Assembly: GCF_003855495.1 (NCBI RefSeq)
Contig: NZ_CP034086.1
Span: forward strand, 2,393,501-2,457,500
From: Methylocystis rosea
GTDB taxonomy: Bacteria; Pseudomonadota; Alphaproteobacteria; Rhizobiales; Beijerinckiaceae
DNA length: 64,000 nt
Direction: 5' to 3'
Positions 34,614 through 43,716 of the stretch are shown in pieces. Within the stretch, counting starts at the first letter, position 1. Each line of letters starts with the position of its first letter. The notes under the pieces were generated by a model. It was not told where the DNA came from and ran no database searches. It saw only the letters and a list, made by a program, of their open reading frames with translations. The position numbers were made by a program, and so were the translations under genes.

Positions 34614-34913
34614 TCACGCGTCGGGCGCGACGGAAAAGCCGGCGCCGCAAAACGCGACGAGCGCGGCTTCATCGGCGGGCTCCTCGCGCAGCGCGTCGAC
34701 TCGCGCGAGCCTTGGACCCCGCCGCGCCGCAGCGATCAGCGCGTCGAGCGCCTGGCGCGGCCCCGAGACGACCGACTCGACCGCGCCGTCACGCCTGTTG
34801 CGCGCCCAGCCGGTGAGATCGAGCGCGAGCGCCTCGCGGACGAGAAAGGCGCGATAGCCGACGCCCTGCACCCGCCCTTCGATAAAAAGGCGTATGATCT
34901 CCCGATCGCTCAT
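34614..34913 (-). CDS. acyP: Acylphosphatase
   Basis: 99 residues. The active site is seen in IEGRVQGVGYRAFLVREA (catalytic Arg at about 21) and GWARNRRDGAVESVVSG (catalytic Asn at about 39). It hydrolyses acyl phosphates in the cytoplasm. It overlaps the panC stop by four bases, so it is translated as part of the operon. The start is a good ATG. Confidence 0.95.
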   Translation of the reverse strand: MSDREIIRLFIEGRVQGVGYRAFLVREALALDLTGWARNRRDGAVESVVSGPRQALDALIAAARRGPRLARVDALREEPADEAALVAFCGAGFSVAPDA

Positions 34914-35767
34914 GATTGGACCGCGATATTGTCGATGAGCCGCGTCGCGCCAAGCTTCGCCGCGGCCAGCAGACGAATGGGACCATCCGCGAGAGAGGCG
35001 ACCGGGGCGAGCGTCTGCGCATGCCGCGCTTCGAGATAGTCGACCTCGAATCCGGCGGCAGTCAGCGCGTCCCGCGCCGCGCCCGTCGCAGCGCCGATGT
35101 TCTCGCCCTTCAGGATTTGCCGGGCCGCTTCGCTCATTGCGCCGTGCAATTGCTTTGCGCGCTCACGGTCCTCGCGTGAAAGATAGACGTTGCGCGAAGA
35201 CATGGCGAGGCCGTCGTCCTCGCGTAGAGTCGGCGCGCCGACGATTTCGGTGGCGATGTCGAGATCGCGCGCGAGACGCTTGATCACCAAAAGCTGCTGG
35301 TAATCCTTCTCGCCAAAGACCGCGACGTCGGCCTGCGCCTGATTGAGAAGCTTCGTCACCACCGTCGCCACGCCGGAAAAATGCGTCGGCCGAAATCGGT
35401 CTTCGAGGTCGGCGGTCGCCGGCCCCTCGATCACGACTTTCGTCGAAAAGCCCGGCGGATAGATCTCATCGACGGACGGCGCGAAGACAAGATCCACGGC
35501 GACGCTGCAAAGCTTCTCCACATCCGCCGCGAGCGTGCGGGGATAGCGGGCGAAATCTTCATTCGGGCCGAACTGCGCCGGATTGACGAAAATCGTGACG
35601 ATGACGCGGTCCGCCGCCTGACGCGCCGCGTCGACGAGCGACAGATGGCCGGCGTGAAGCGCGCCCATGGTCGGCACAAGGCCGATGCGCTCGCCGGCGG
35701 CGCGGCGCGCGCGCACATAGCGGCGCAGCTCGTCGACGGCGCCGACGATCGGCGTTTTTGCATTCAT
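34910..35767 (-). CDS. panC: Pantothenate synthetase (pantoate-beta-alanine ligase)
   Basis: Last step of pantothenate (vitamin B5) synthesis, ATP-dependent. 285 residues from the ATG at 35767. Motifs: LVPTMGALHAGHLSLVD with the HxGH nucleotide site, IFVNPAQFGPNEDFARYPR, VFGEKDYQQL and the KMSKS-like MSSRNVYLS. The frame runs far upstream inside the preceding gene, but this ATG matches the family start and overlaps the GGCT stop by four bases. No panB is nearby. Confidence 0.97.
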   Translation of the reverse strand: MNAKTPIVGAVDELRRYVRARRAAGERIGLVPTMGALHAGHLSLVDAARQAADRVIVTIFVNPAQFGPNEDFARYPRTLAADVEKLCSVAVDLVFAPSVDEIYPPGFSTKVVIEGPATADLEDRFRPTHFSGVATVVTKLLNQAQADVAVFGEKDYQQLLVIKRLARDLDIATEIVGAPTLREDDGLAMSSRNVYLSREDRERAKQLHGAMSEAARQILKGENIGAATGAARDALTAAGFEVDYLEARHAQTLAPVASLADGPIRLLAAAKLGATRLIDNIAVQS

Positions 35768-36216
35768 GAACGTCGCCCTGATTGCGGAGCGGAAAGCAGG
35801 CTCGATAGATAGTCGACATACGGGCCCGGCAGCGCCTGCGCGCGCGCCGCGGCGATGACCGCCTCGAAATAGCCGCGGGGCGCCGCGCCGAGATCTGGCC
35901 GCGCGCCGACATAGGTCAGCGCCAGGACGGAGCCGACGGGTTCGCGCAGAATGGGCAAATTTTTCTTGGCGTAAAGACCATGGGCGACGTCTTCGTAGCG
36001 ATCGAGCGCGGCGACGTCTCCGACCGCGACGTCCCACAGCACGCCATGAACGCTCATGCGGCGGTCTGTCGCGACGCTGACAAAGCCTGAAGGCATCAAA
36101 ATTGTCCTGAAGCCGGCAAGCCGCCCTCGCCCGAGCAGCCGGGACCGGGGGCAGCGACCCGCCATGGCGGCGGCGTCCATGTTGGAGCCATAGGCGAAGT
36201 AGAGCGGCACGCGCAA
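35764..36216 (-). CDS. Gamma-glutamylcyclotransferase-like protein (AIG2/GGCT fold)
   Basis: About 150 residues. The substrate loop YFAYGSNMD is at the N-terminus; GVLWDVAVGDVAALDRYEDV gives the typical middle, and the acidic catalytic residue is expected in that helix. Members cleave gamma-glutamyl amides to 5-oxoproline, a substrate for the PxpABC enzyme encoded 8 kb away. The start is TTG 36216 or GTG 36210. It heads the panC operon. Activity on a specific peptide is not established. Confidence 0.85.
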   Translation of the reverse strand: MRVPLYFAYGSNMDAAAMAGRCPRSRLLGRGRLAGFRTILMPSGFVSVATDRRMSVHGVLWDVAVGDVAALDRYEDVAHGLYAKKNLPILREPVGSVLALTYVGARPDLGAAPRGYFEAVIAAARAQALPGPYVDYLSSLLSAPQSGRRS

Positions 36217-36265
36217 ATCCGGGTCGCGAAAAAAAAGAAGACGCGTGCTATATCACGACCGACGC

Positions 36266-36355
36266 GGAAGGGTGGCCGAGTGGTTTAAGGCACCGGTCTT
36301 GAAAACCGGCGTGGGGGCAACTCCACCGTGGGTTCGAATCCCACCCCTTCCGCCA
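36266..36355 (+). tRNA. tRNA-Ser (anticodon UGA)
   Basis: A 90-nt class II tRNA with a long variable arm. Acceptor GGAAGGG (36266-36272) / CCCTTCC (36345-36351), discriminator G and encoded CCA. The anticodon stem ACCGGTC...GAAAACCGG has a loop reading CTTGAAA, anticodon UGA. T arm GGGTTCGAATCCC. An AT-rich non-coding stretch and a transposase scrap follow directly, so its 3' end could be an integration site. Confidence 0.97.
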
Positions 36356-36579
36356 CTTTTATTGCTTAAGTAGTTATATTTAGTGATATTTCTAAGTCAA
36401 AGCCTTCATACGGACGCCAATTCAGCCCAGAATATATACTAATTGGCGTTGTGCTTAAATGTACGAACCTGGCCTACCAGTTTTGGGTTTTTCAATCCCA
36501 ACATGTCGACGCGATTGTCTCAATCGTCGCGTCAACGAATGTCTTTCTTACGCCGTAACTCAGCTGCTGCTTTCATCCT
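36356..36579. other. AT-rich non-coding stretch after tRNA-Ser
   Basis: Clearly lower GC than the flanks, with no open frame of protein character on either strand. It contains ATTTAGTGATATTT-like runs and imperfect hairpins such as CGCGATTGTCTCAATCGTCGCG (36510-36533). It probably belongs to the acquired DNA inserted next to the tRNA. I found no second copy of the tRNA 3' end further on. Confidence 0.4.
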
Positions 36580-36657
36580 GTGATGCGTCTTTCAGTCGTC
36601 GCCCGTATCTTCGCGATTGGCCGCGGCTATGAGGATGCCGACGATCTCGACTTCGAG
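36580..36657 (+). mobile_element. Remnant of an IS1380-type transposase
   Basis: The frame from 36580 reads MMRLSVVARIFAIGRGYEDA and then DDLDF. This matches the conserved start of IS1380-family transposases, where a GYEDADDLDxLR motif lies early in the protein. The similarity ends at about 36657 and the rest of the element is missing. Base substitutions (GRGYED for the usual CGYED) and the abrupt end show it is dead. Confidence 0.6.
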
Positions 36658-36787
36658 GGGCGAACTCGGCGCCGTGTTGTCGAGCGAGGTTCGCGGGGCC
36701 CAGGCGCGGTTTCCGAAGCGGAAACGAGGGCCTGCCGCAGGGGAAGCGGCCGGCCCGCGCATCTCACAGCGGCTCGGAGCCGGTCAT

Positions 36788-37270
36788 TCAGGAGCCGGCG
36801 ACGCCGGCGTTCCAAATCTTCCCGCTGGCCGGAATCGTCTCGTGACAGGAGTATGGGCTGACCTTATTTTCCGCGATCCAGCGCTTCTCCGCAACGGACT
36901 CGAAGGGGGGCGGAATCTGGCCCTGAATCGACCAGAGGTCGGCGGGAAGCTCATCCACAGTGACCTCCCAGTCGAATCCGCGGTCCTTGACCCAAGGGGC
37001 GATAAAACTATCGATGGTCTGAACCCACCAGCTTCTCACCACAGCGCCATTCGCCGTTCGGGCCATCTGGTCGATTTTGAACCGCACAAACTTCGGGTGT
37101 GGCTTACCGCCGACGAAAATGTTGTTCGCCGCCACCTCTTCGAAGATAACCACGACGTAAAACGCTGGAATGGGAACCGTGCCGTACGCTTCGGTGATCT
37201 TCGCCACGAACTCCGCCTTGTCGGCATCCGAATAGGCCCCGACCGGAGTGTAAACCTTCCATAGCGGCAT
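36788..37270 (-). CDS. Tautomerase-family protein (Tautomerase_3-like, cis-CaaD type)
   Basis: 160 residues starting MPLWKVYTPVGAYSDADKAE. The Pro directly after Met would become the catalytic N-terminal proline of the tautomerase superfamily. The VPIPAFYVVVIFEEVAANNIF segment is the second family mark. The length is nearer the fused cis-CaaD-like forms than the 60-residue 4-oxalocrotonate tautomerases. It is next to an aldehyde dehydrogenase in the same direction (50 bp apart), suggesting a shared catabolic operon. The substrate is not predictable. Confidence 0.8.
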   Translation of the reverse strand: MPLWKVYTPVGAYSDADKAEFVAKITEAYGTVPIPAFYVVVIFEEVAANNIFVGGKPHPKFVRFKIDQMARTANGAVVRSWWVQTIDSFIAPWVKDRGFDWEVTVDELPADLWSIQGQIPPPFESVAEKRWIAENKVSPYSCHETIPASGKIWNAGVAGS

Positions 37271-37320
37271 AGTGCTCCTCCCTCGATGTTATGGCTGCCC
37301 CTGCGCCTTCCGGGCAGGCG

Positions 37321-38727
37321 TCAACCAGATTGGACCGGTCCCCAGGGCGGGGAGCCAGACTGAACGACGGTGACCAGCTTGCGATTGACGAACTCACCGA
37401 AGCCCAATTCCGACAGCTCGCGGCCATAGCCCGAGCGCTTGACGCCGCCGAACGGCAGCTCGGGGGTCGTCCAGGCCGGCTGGTTTACGAAGACCATTCC
37501 GCTCTCGATCCGATCGGCGACCGCGCGGCCGCGCGCTGTATCGCCAGCGAAGACCGAGCCGCCGAGACCGAATGGGCTGGCATTGGCGAGGGCGATCGCC
37601 TCCTCCTCGGTGTCGACGACGAAAAGGGATGCGACGGGACCGAACAGCTCCTGCGCATAAATCGGATTTTCGGAGGTTATGTCCGTCAGGACCGTCGCTT
37701 GCAGATAGAAGCCCGGCCTGTCGATGCGTTCGCCGCCGACCAGGACTTTGGCGCCACCCTTCTTGGCCGCGCTGATCTGGTCGAGCAGAAGGTTCAATGC
37801 GCGTTCCGAGGACATCGGCCCGAGCCCTGTGTCTTCCGCGGTCGGCTCGCCGACTTTCAGTCCCGCCATGCCGCTGACAAAGGCGTCCTGGAACGCCTGT
37901 CCGCGCGCCTGGCCGACCACGATGATGCGCTTGGACGACACGCAGCTCTGGCCCGTGTTGAACATCCGGCCGAAGATGGCGCTCTCGACCGTGGACTCGA
38001 GCGGCGCATCATCGAGGACAATGAATGGGTCGCTGCCGCCCAGCTCGGCGACAACCTTTTTCAGATTGCGTCCAGCCCGCTCGGCCACGGCGGCGCCGGC
38101 GCGCTCGCTGCCGGTGATGGTCACCCCGACGATGCGGGGGTCGTCGATCAGGCGCCCGATCTGCTCGATGCTGGCAAAGAGGTTGGTGAAAACGCCCGCA
38201 GGCGCTCCGGCGTCGCGCATCAGCCGCTCGAACGCCAGCGCGCATTGCGGCACGCTTTCGGCGTGCTTAAGCAGCACGACATTGCCCACGGCCAGTTGCG
38301 GGCCGATCACGCGAGCCACCTGATAGTAGGGGAAATTCCACGGCTCGATTGCCAGGATCACGCCGATCGGGCGGGTCTCGAGCACGCTGTCGGGGAAGCC
38401 GGGGAAGGTCTTCGGCCTCGAGAATTCCTCGGCGTGGCTGGCGTAGTAGTCGAGGATCGCCGCGGAGAGCTGGACCTCCGCCTGGGCCGCTCCCGAGAGC
38501 TTGCCCATCTCGAGAGTGACGTAGCCGGCGTACTCATCCGCTCGCTCCCGCAGCAGCGCCGCCGCTTTAGAAAGGATCCGAGCGCGCTCCGCGACCGGGC
38601 GATCGCGCCAGTCCGTCAGGTAGGCCCATTGAGCGGTGGCGACGGCCGATTCGAGCCCCGCCTCGGAGATGTCGTCGAAGGACTTCAAATGCGCTCCCGA
38701 CGCTGGGTTCACAGTTTCGTAGGCCAT
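37321..38727 (-). CDS. NAD(P)-dependent succinate-semialdehyde-type aldehyde dehydrogenase
   Basis: 468 residues. PWNFPYYQVARVIGPQLAVGN forms the cofactor-site start, TGSERAGAAVAERAG the Rossmann region, VAELGGSDPF holds Glu228 and FNTGQSCVSSKRI holds nucleophile Cys262. The C-terminus has the PFGGVKRSGYGRELSELG signature of the GabD/SSADH branch. It oxidises a short semialdehyde to the acid. It is transcribed with the tautomerase gene and divergent from the AraC regulator, which probably controls both directions of the cluster. Confidence 0.93.
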   Translation of the reverse strand: MAYETVNPASGAHLKSFDDISEAGLESAVATAQWAYLTDWRDRPVAERARILSKAAALLRERADEYAGYVTLEMGKLSGAAQAEVQLSAAILDYYASHAEEFSRPKTFPGFPDSVLETRPIGVILAIEPWNFPYYQVARVIGPQLAVGNVVLLKHAESVPQCALAFERLMRDAGAPAGVFTNLFASIEQIGRLIDDPRIVGVTITGSERAGAAVAERAGRNLKKVVAELGGSDPFIVLDDAPLESTVESAIFGRMFNTGQSCVSSKRIIVVGQARGQAFQDAFVSGMAGLKVGEPTAEDTGLGPMSSERALNLLLDQISAAKKGGAKVLVGGERIDRPGFYLQATVLTDITSENPIYAQELFGPVASLFVVDTEEEAIALANASPFGLGGSVFAGDTARGRAVADRIESGMVFVNQPAWTTPELPFGGVKRSGYGRELSELGFGEFVNRKLVTVVQSGSPPWGPVQSG

Positions 38728-39007
38728 GCGTTTCTCCGCCGTAGTGATCGAGCCACGAAGTCTTGCTGTGCTTGCTCGTCCGTCTCATCGCGGAGCTTAG
38801 GCGTTCGCGTCGTCGTCAATAACGTCGAACTCTGCCAATCTAGGCGTTCGAACGTGCCAGGGGGCAATGCCCGGGGACTCGAGCGCCTGTTGATTTGTCG
38901 CGTCCTGTCGAGCCTCTGATCGGCCTGGCGCCGGCCGGATCATCCGTTGCGCGGCCGCAAAAGAGGTGGTCAAGTCGTGCCAGTGTCCCGACGGGGAGGA
39001 GGGATCG

Positions 39008-40087
39008 TTGAAAGCGATCAAGATCGTGTATCCGCTGCCAGACGACCACGACGCTCCAACGCAAAGCCTGCTCGGGTTGAGCGCGCTCGCCGCGGAATTG
39101 GGCGCGCAGGGCGTCTCCGTTGAAGACCTTTTCGCGCAGACAGGTATCCAGCCTTGCCAGTTGGAGGATCCCAGGGCGCGCATGTCGCACCGCCAGCGGC
39201 TGGCCGTTTACGCCAATGCCCGCCGACTGGCGACGCGACCGGAGATCGGCCTGCTCGCCGGCGCGCGGCAGCGGCTGAGCGACTATGGCATCTACGGTTA
39301 CGCCATGGTCAGCAGCGCGACCTTCGGCCGAGCGCTGCTGCTCTCCGTCGAACATGTGACCATGGCGGGGCCGGCGGTGAGGCGGATCAGCTTCAGCATC
39401 GAAAACAACACCGCCGTTCTGCGGAGCCACGGCGTGGAGGCGCTCGGCGACTTGCTGCCCTTCGCCGCCGAGTTCTGGCGCAGCTCGATGACGTCGCTGT
39501 TCAGCCACGTCCTGGGAGGGCCATTTCCGACCAAGCGCATGATTTTCACCTTCCCGCGCCCGCAGTATTGGCGGCTCTACGAGCGGATGTTCAATTGCCC
39601 GATCGAGTTTGGCGGCGAGACCATGGAGTGGCATTTCGACCCCGCCGTCCTCGATCGATCCTGCCCGAACGCCAATCCGATCACCGCCCAGGTGTGCCAG
39701 CAATTCTGCGATCGGGTGTTGACCGAGACGACCGGCGGCGCCGACTTGGCGCGACAGATTCGCGTCGTCTGCCTCAACAGCTCGCAGCAATTTCCGCCCG
39801 CTCGGGAGATCGCGGACAAGTTGGGCCTTTCTTTGCGCACCCTGCATCGGCGGCTCTCGGAGAGCGGCGTGTCGTATCAGGGAATCATCGACGACCTGCG
39901 CCGATCGATCGCCATCGAGTATTTGGAAAACACCCGGCTGCAGATCGAAGAAGTCGCCGAACGCGTGGGCTTCGCGGATGCGACCAGTTTCCGCAAGGCC
40001 TTCAAGAAGTGGACGGGACATGCGCCGAGCGTCTATCGCGGCGGCCTGCAGGAGGGCCCCGATGGGATCCTCTCCAAGGTCGAATAG
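39008..40087 (+). CDS. AraC-family transcriptional regulator (OruR/Arabinose_bd type)
   Basis: 359 residues from a TTG at 39008, which has an ideal GGGGAGGAGGG site six bases upstream; an ATG at 38966 is the alternative. The N-terminal ligand domain (about 15-210) reads as the Arabinose_bd fold of OruR/ArgR-like regulators. The C-terminal AraC DNA-binding domain (about 255-345) has LGLSLRTLHRRLSESGVSYQ and VAERVGFADATSFRKAFKKW. It lies between the divergent SSADH/tautomerase genes and the CoA cluster, so it is the probable local activator. Confidence 0.93.
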   Translation: MKAIKIVYPLPDDHDAPTQSLLGLSALAAELGAQGVSVEDLFAQTGIQPCQLEDPRARMSHRQRLAVYANARRLATRPEIGLLAGARQRLSDYGIYGYAMVSSATFGRALLLSVEHVTMAGPAVRRISFSIENNTAVLRSHGVEALGDLLPFAAEFWRSSMTSLFSHVLGGPFPTKRMIFTFPRPQYWRLYERMFNCPIEFGGETMEWHFDPAVLDRSCPNANPITAQVCQQFCDRVLTETTGGADLARQIRVVCLNSSQQFPPAREIADKLGLSLRTLHRRLSESGVSYQGIIDDLRRSIAIEYLENTRLQIEEVAERVGFADATSFRKAFKKWTGHAPSVYRGGLQEGPDGILSKVE

Positions 40088-40345
40088 AGGCCACAAAGCA
40101 CTTCTCGCTTGGCGTGATTTGACCCGTTACGATCACCTTGCGTGCGATGGTCTCGAGGGCTGGACGACCGACGAATAAAAAAGAGATGTGCGGTCCGACT
40201 GGCAGTTTCGAATACGAAAATTGGCAGAGTCGGACGTGGCTGGTTCGCCGGTTCGCCGGCACACTCCCGCCCAGCGACGCCGCGAGGCGAAACGCCAGCG
40301 TTCCAGTCAGCAGCGACGCGACTGTGGAGCGAAGAGAGATAGGGA

Positions 40346-41155
40346 ATGACGCCCCCAGCCGTCCAGGACTCCCGAACGCCGGCGGCCGAGGCGCCCGTCC
40401 AATGGACGCTCGACGGCGCAGTCGCCGTCGTGACGATGACCAAACCGCCGCACAACCTTCTCGACGACGCCATGCTCGAGGCCCTCGTCGCCGCCTATCG
40501 GGCGGCGGTCGAGGCCGGCGCGCGCGCCATCCTGCTGCGCAGCGCCCTGCGCCATTTCTGCGCGGGCGCGGAGGTCAAGTCCTTCGGCGTCACGACGGTC
40601 ATACACACCGACCCCGTCAAGTTCGCCGCCCTCTTGGAGGGCCTGGAGAGCATCCCGGTCCCGACCGTCGCCGCTCTGAACGGCGGCGTGCTGGGCGGCG
40701 GCCTGGAGATCGCGCTGACCTGCGACATGATCCTGGCCGCGGACTCCGCCTTCGTGGGCCAAGTCGAGGTCGCGGTCGGTCTTCACCCGATGCTCGGCGG
40801 AACCCAACGCCTGGTGCAGCGCGCCGGCGTCGCGCGCGCCAAGGAGATCGCGATGCTCGGCCGCCGCCACTCGCCGCAGGCCTTCGAGCGGTGGGGCGTC
40901 ATCAATCTGGTCGTTCCCGAAGAGGAGCTCGGCGCCGTCTCCCTGACCTGGGCCCGACAGCTCGCCGCGGGCCCGACGCGGATTCTTGGCGGCATCAAGA
41001 TGCTGGCCAATGAATCGGCGCGCGCGGGCATCGCCGCGGCCGACCGGCGCCAAGTCGAGATCAACGCGATGATCTGGGCGACCGAGGACCGGAAGCGCGG
41101 GATCGAGGCGTTCCTGAAGACTGGGCCGGGCACGGCCGTCTACGAGGGAAACTGA
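40346..41155 (+). CDS. Enoyl-CoA hydratase/isomerase family protein (crotonase)
   Basis: 269 residues. The oxyanion-hole strands HFCAGAEVKSFG and GGVLGGGLEIALTCDM are present. In the usual second catalytic position (GTQRLVQRAG region) the text is GLHPMLGGTQRL rather than the common G(L/I)xPGxGG; Glu positions of true hydratases are not obvious. It could be a hydratase, isomerase or C-C hydrolase. Its stop is one base before the start of the CoA-transferase gene. Confidence 0.9.
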   Translation: MTPPAVQDSRTPAAEAPVQWTLDGAVAVVTMTKPPHNLLDDAMLEALVAAYRAAVEAGARAILLRSALRHFCAGAEVKSFGVTTVIHTDPVKFAALLEGLESIPVPTVAALNGGVLGGGLEIALTCDMILAADSAFVGQVEVAVGLHPMLGGTQRLVQRAGVARAKEIAMLGRRHSPQAFERWGVINLVVPEEELGAVSLTWARQLAAGPTRILGGIKMLANESARAGIAAADRRQVEINAMIWATEDRKRGIEAFLKTGPGTAVYEGN

Positions 41156-41156
41156 G

Positions 41157-42386
41157 ATGTCCGCGCCCCTCCAAGGCCTGCGCGTCGTCGACTTCACCCG
41201 CGTTCTCGCCGGCCCCCATTGCACCAAGGCGCTACGCGACCTCGGCGCGGACGTTATCAAGATCGAGCCCCCGTCGGGCGATATCGGTCGCAAGGGCCTG
41301 CCGCACATCGGCGACATGGGCCTCTATTTCGTCCAGCAGAACGCCGGCAAACGCAACCTCAGCCTCGACCTCAACTGGAAAGAAGCGCGGGAGATCGTCA
41401 TGGAGCTCTGCCGCCACGCCGACATCATCGTGGAGAATTTCCGCCCAGGCACGCTTGCGCGCTTCGACCTCTCTTACCAGGACGTGAGCGCCTACAATCC
41501 CAATATCGTCTATGTGTCGATCACTGGTTACGGCCAGTCCACATCCTGGCGCGGCCGACCCGCCTTCGCGCCCACGGTGCAATGCGAGACGGGCCATACC
41601 TCGATTGTCCACACTCACTACGGCGCCGCCCTGACCGCGCCGATGAACGACGCCGCAAGCCACGCCGACGTCTATACCGGGCTTCAGGGCGTAATTGCGG
41701 TGCTGGCCGCCCTTGAGCACCGGCACAAGACTGGGAGAGGCCAGCACGTCGACGTCTCCATGGCCGCCACCATGCTCTCGGTCAATGAGCGCGCCGGCGC
41801 TCTGCTGTCGGAGATCGACACCGAGGGGGAGCCGATCGCGCTCTCGGCCAATGAATCCCACATCTACGAGTTGCCCGGGGGCAAACGGCTGACGATCGCC
41901 GCGAGCCCGATCTACACGCCGATGTTCATGAGCTACTGCGGAATGATGCGGCGGACGGATTTGCTGGTCGATCCGCGGTTCGCCACGGCGCGGCTCCGTC
42001 GGACTAACCTCAATGCCCTCCTCGCCGAGGTGCGGGCCTGGATCCTGACCTTCGAGGACCTGGCGCAGCTGCAGACGCATGTCAGCGAAGCCGGCCTCGC
42101 AGTGGGCGAAGTCCGTTCGATCACCGAGTTCGCGAAGATGGAATGGGTCAAGGAATGGAACGCCATCGTCGAGATCGACGATCGCACCGGCGGCACGACG
42201 CCGATGCCCGGCGCTCCGTGGATCTTCAGCGGCGCCGAGCTTCCCGCGCCGGGCGCGCCGGCCTTTCAGGGCGAGCACAACGCCGAGATCTGCGCGGAAG
42301 CCAAGGTGGCGCCCGAGGCCATCCAAAGCTTGAAGGACCGACGCATCCTTCTGAGCCGCCGCAGCATCATGGGCGATTTCGATTGA
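41157..42386 (+). CDS. CoA-transferase family III (CaiB/BaiF/Frc type)
   Basis: 409 residues. Opening LQGLRVVDFTRVLAGPHCTKALRDLGADVIKIEPP, with the catalytic Asp expected in the ITGYGQSTSWRGRPAF / MNDAASHADVYTGLQG region (about 160-185). It moves CoA from a donor thioester to a carboxylic acid, activating a substrate for the crotonase next door. It is part of a tight three-gene operon: one base after the crotonase gene and eight before the FAH gene. Confidence 0.93.
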   Translation: MSAPLQGLRVVDFTRVLAGPHCTKALRDLGADVIKIEPPSGDIGRKGLPHIGDMGLYFVQQNAGKRNLSLDLNWKEAREIVMELCRHADIIVENFRPGTLARFDLSYQDVSAYNPNIVYVSITGYGQSTSWRGRPAFAPTVQCETGHTSIVHTHYGAALTAPMNDAASHADVYTGLQGVIAVLAALEHRHKTGRGQHVDVSMAATMLSVNERAGALLSEIDTEGEPIALSANESHIYELPGGKRLTIAASPIYTPMFMSYCGMMRRTDLLVDPRFATARLRRTNLNALLAEVRAWILTFEDLAQLQTHVSEAGLAVGEVRSITEFAKMEWVKEWNAIVEIDDRTGGTTPMPGAPWIFSGAELPAPGAPAFQGEHNAEICAEAKVAPEAIQSLKDRRILLSRRSIMGDFD

Positions 42387-42393
42387 GGTCATC

Positions 42394-43716
42394 ATGGTCG
42401 CGCTCAACCACACGCACGACCCGGCCGCCCGCAGCTGGGTGGCCGGCGCCAACCGGCCCGACGGCGACTTCCCGATCCAGAATCTCCCTTTCGCGGTGTT
42501 TCAACGCCCCGACGAGCAGCATCATTGGCGGGGCGGCGTCGCAATCGGCGATCAAATCGTCGACATGCATGCGCTCGGCGACGCCGCGTTGCTCGAGGGC
42601 TCCGCCGCCGCGGCCGCGCGCGCCTGCGTCTCACCGTCCCTGAACGCCCTCTTCCGGCTCGGGCCCACCGCCTGGCGAGCTCTGCGCCACGGCCTGTTCG
42701 ATCTCCTGAAGGAAGGCGCTCCGCCGGCTGGGCGCGACGCCGTGGCTGCGTGTCTGTTTCCGCGGGAGGACGCGATCTTTAAGGTCGCGGCCGACATCGG
42801 CGACTATACCGATTTCTATACCTCGCTGTTTCACGCGGACAACATCGGCCGGGCGATGGGCCTCGAGCTGGTCACGCCGAATTTTCGCTGGATGCCGCTC
42901 GCCTACCACGGCCGGGCGTCGAGCATCGGCGTCAGCGGGCGTCCGGTCCGCCGGCCCCTGGGGCAGGCCAAGCCTCCCGGCGCGGTCATCCCGCTGCTCC
43001 AGGCATGCCAGAGGCTGGACTACGAGGCCGAGCTGGCGATCTACATCGGCCAGGCCAACGCGGCCGGCGAGCGGGTCCCGATCGACGAGGCCGAGGACAA
43101 AGTGTTCGGCATCGGCCTGCTCAATGATTGGTCGGCCCGGGACGTCCAGGTCTGGGAGCAGGCGCCGCTCGGACCGTTCCTGGCGAAGAACTTCGCGACA
43201 AGCGTGTCTCCGTGGATTGTCACCCTGGAGGCGCTGGCGCCGTTTCGCGCGGCGGCGTCGCGCCCGGACGGCGATTCTCCGCCGCTACCCTATCTCGATA
43301 GCGATCGGAACCGAACGTCCGGCGGCTTCGACATCGTCCTGGAAGTCCGCTTGGCCACGGCGCGTCAGCGAGAGGCCGGCCGGTTGCCTCGGCGCGTGTC
43401 GGTCACCAGCTTTCGTCACCAATATTGGACGGTGGCGCAGATGATCGCCCACCATACGGTGAACGGCTGCAATTTGCAGATCGGCGATGTGATCGGCAGC
43501 GGCACGGTTTCCGGCCCCTGCGAAGGGGAGGCAGGGGCGCTGAGCGAGCTGAGCAAGGCCGGAAGCGCTCCCGTGCCACTGGGCGCCGGCGAGGAGCGCG
43601 CCTTCCTCGAAGACGGCGACACCGTCACCTTGTCCGGCTATTGCGCGAAGGACGGTTTCGCTCGGATCGGCTTTGGTGACTGCGCCGGCGAGGTGCAGCC
43701 GGCGCCCACATTGTAG
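42394..43716 (+). CDS. fahA: Fumarylacetoacetase
   Basis: Hydrolyses fumarylacetoacetate to fumarate and acetoacetate. 440 residues, close to eukaryotic and bacterial FAH (about 420-435). Metal and catalytic motifs: DYTDFYTS, the following His in SLFHADN, YHGRASS, YEAELAIYIGQ with two metal Glu, and NDWSARDVQVWEQAPLGPFLAKNF with metal Asp and catalytic Lys. No homogentisate dioxygenase or maleylacetoacetate isomerase is in the window, so the native substrate here may be another beta-diketone acid. Confidence 0.93.
   Translation: MVALNHTHDPAARSWVAGANRPDGDFPIQNLPFAVFQRPDEQHHWRGGVAIGDQIVDMHALGDAALLEGSAAAAARACVSPSLNALFRLGPTAWRALRHGLFDLLKEGAPPAGRDAVAACLFPREDAIFKVAADIGDYTDFYTSLFHADNIGRAMGLELVTPNFRWMPLAYHGRASSIGVSGRPVRRPLGQAKPPGAVIPLLQACQRLDYEAELAIYIGQANAAGERVPIDEAEDKVFGIGLLNDWSARDVQVWEQAPLGPFLAKNFATSVSPWIVTLEALAPFRAAASRPDGDSPPLPYLDSDRNRTSGGFDIVLEVRLATARQREAGRLPRRVSVTSFRHQYWTVAQMIAHHTVNGCNLQIGDVIGSGTVSGPCEGEAGALSELSKAGSAPVPLGAGEERAFLEDGDTVTLSGYCAKDGFARIGFGDCAGEVQPAPTL

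Noticed and set aside
34534..34650. N-terminal extension of AroE (WRRDVETRRGDE repeats)
   Set aside because: Generated by translating the tandem repeat; the family start is the GTG at 34533.
36788..37270. Calling the tautomerase a true 4-oxalocrotonate tautomerase of the meta-cleavage pathway
   Set aside because: Length and internal motif fit the longer cis-CaaD-like forms, and no meta-cleavage genes are adjacent.
37291..38919. 542-codon open frame on the plus strand
   Set aside because: Antisense to the aldehyde dehydrogenase, whose catalytic motifs are all intact.
38840..40096. 418-codon open frame on the minus strand
   Set aside because: Antisense to the AraC regulator; His/Arg-rich shadow text.
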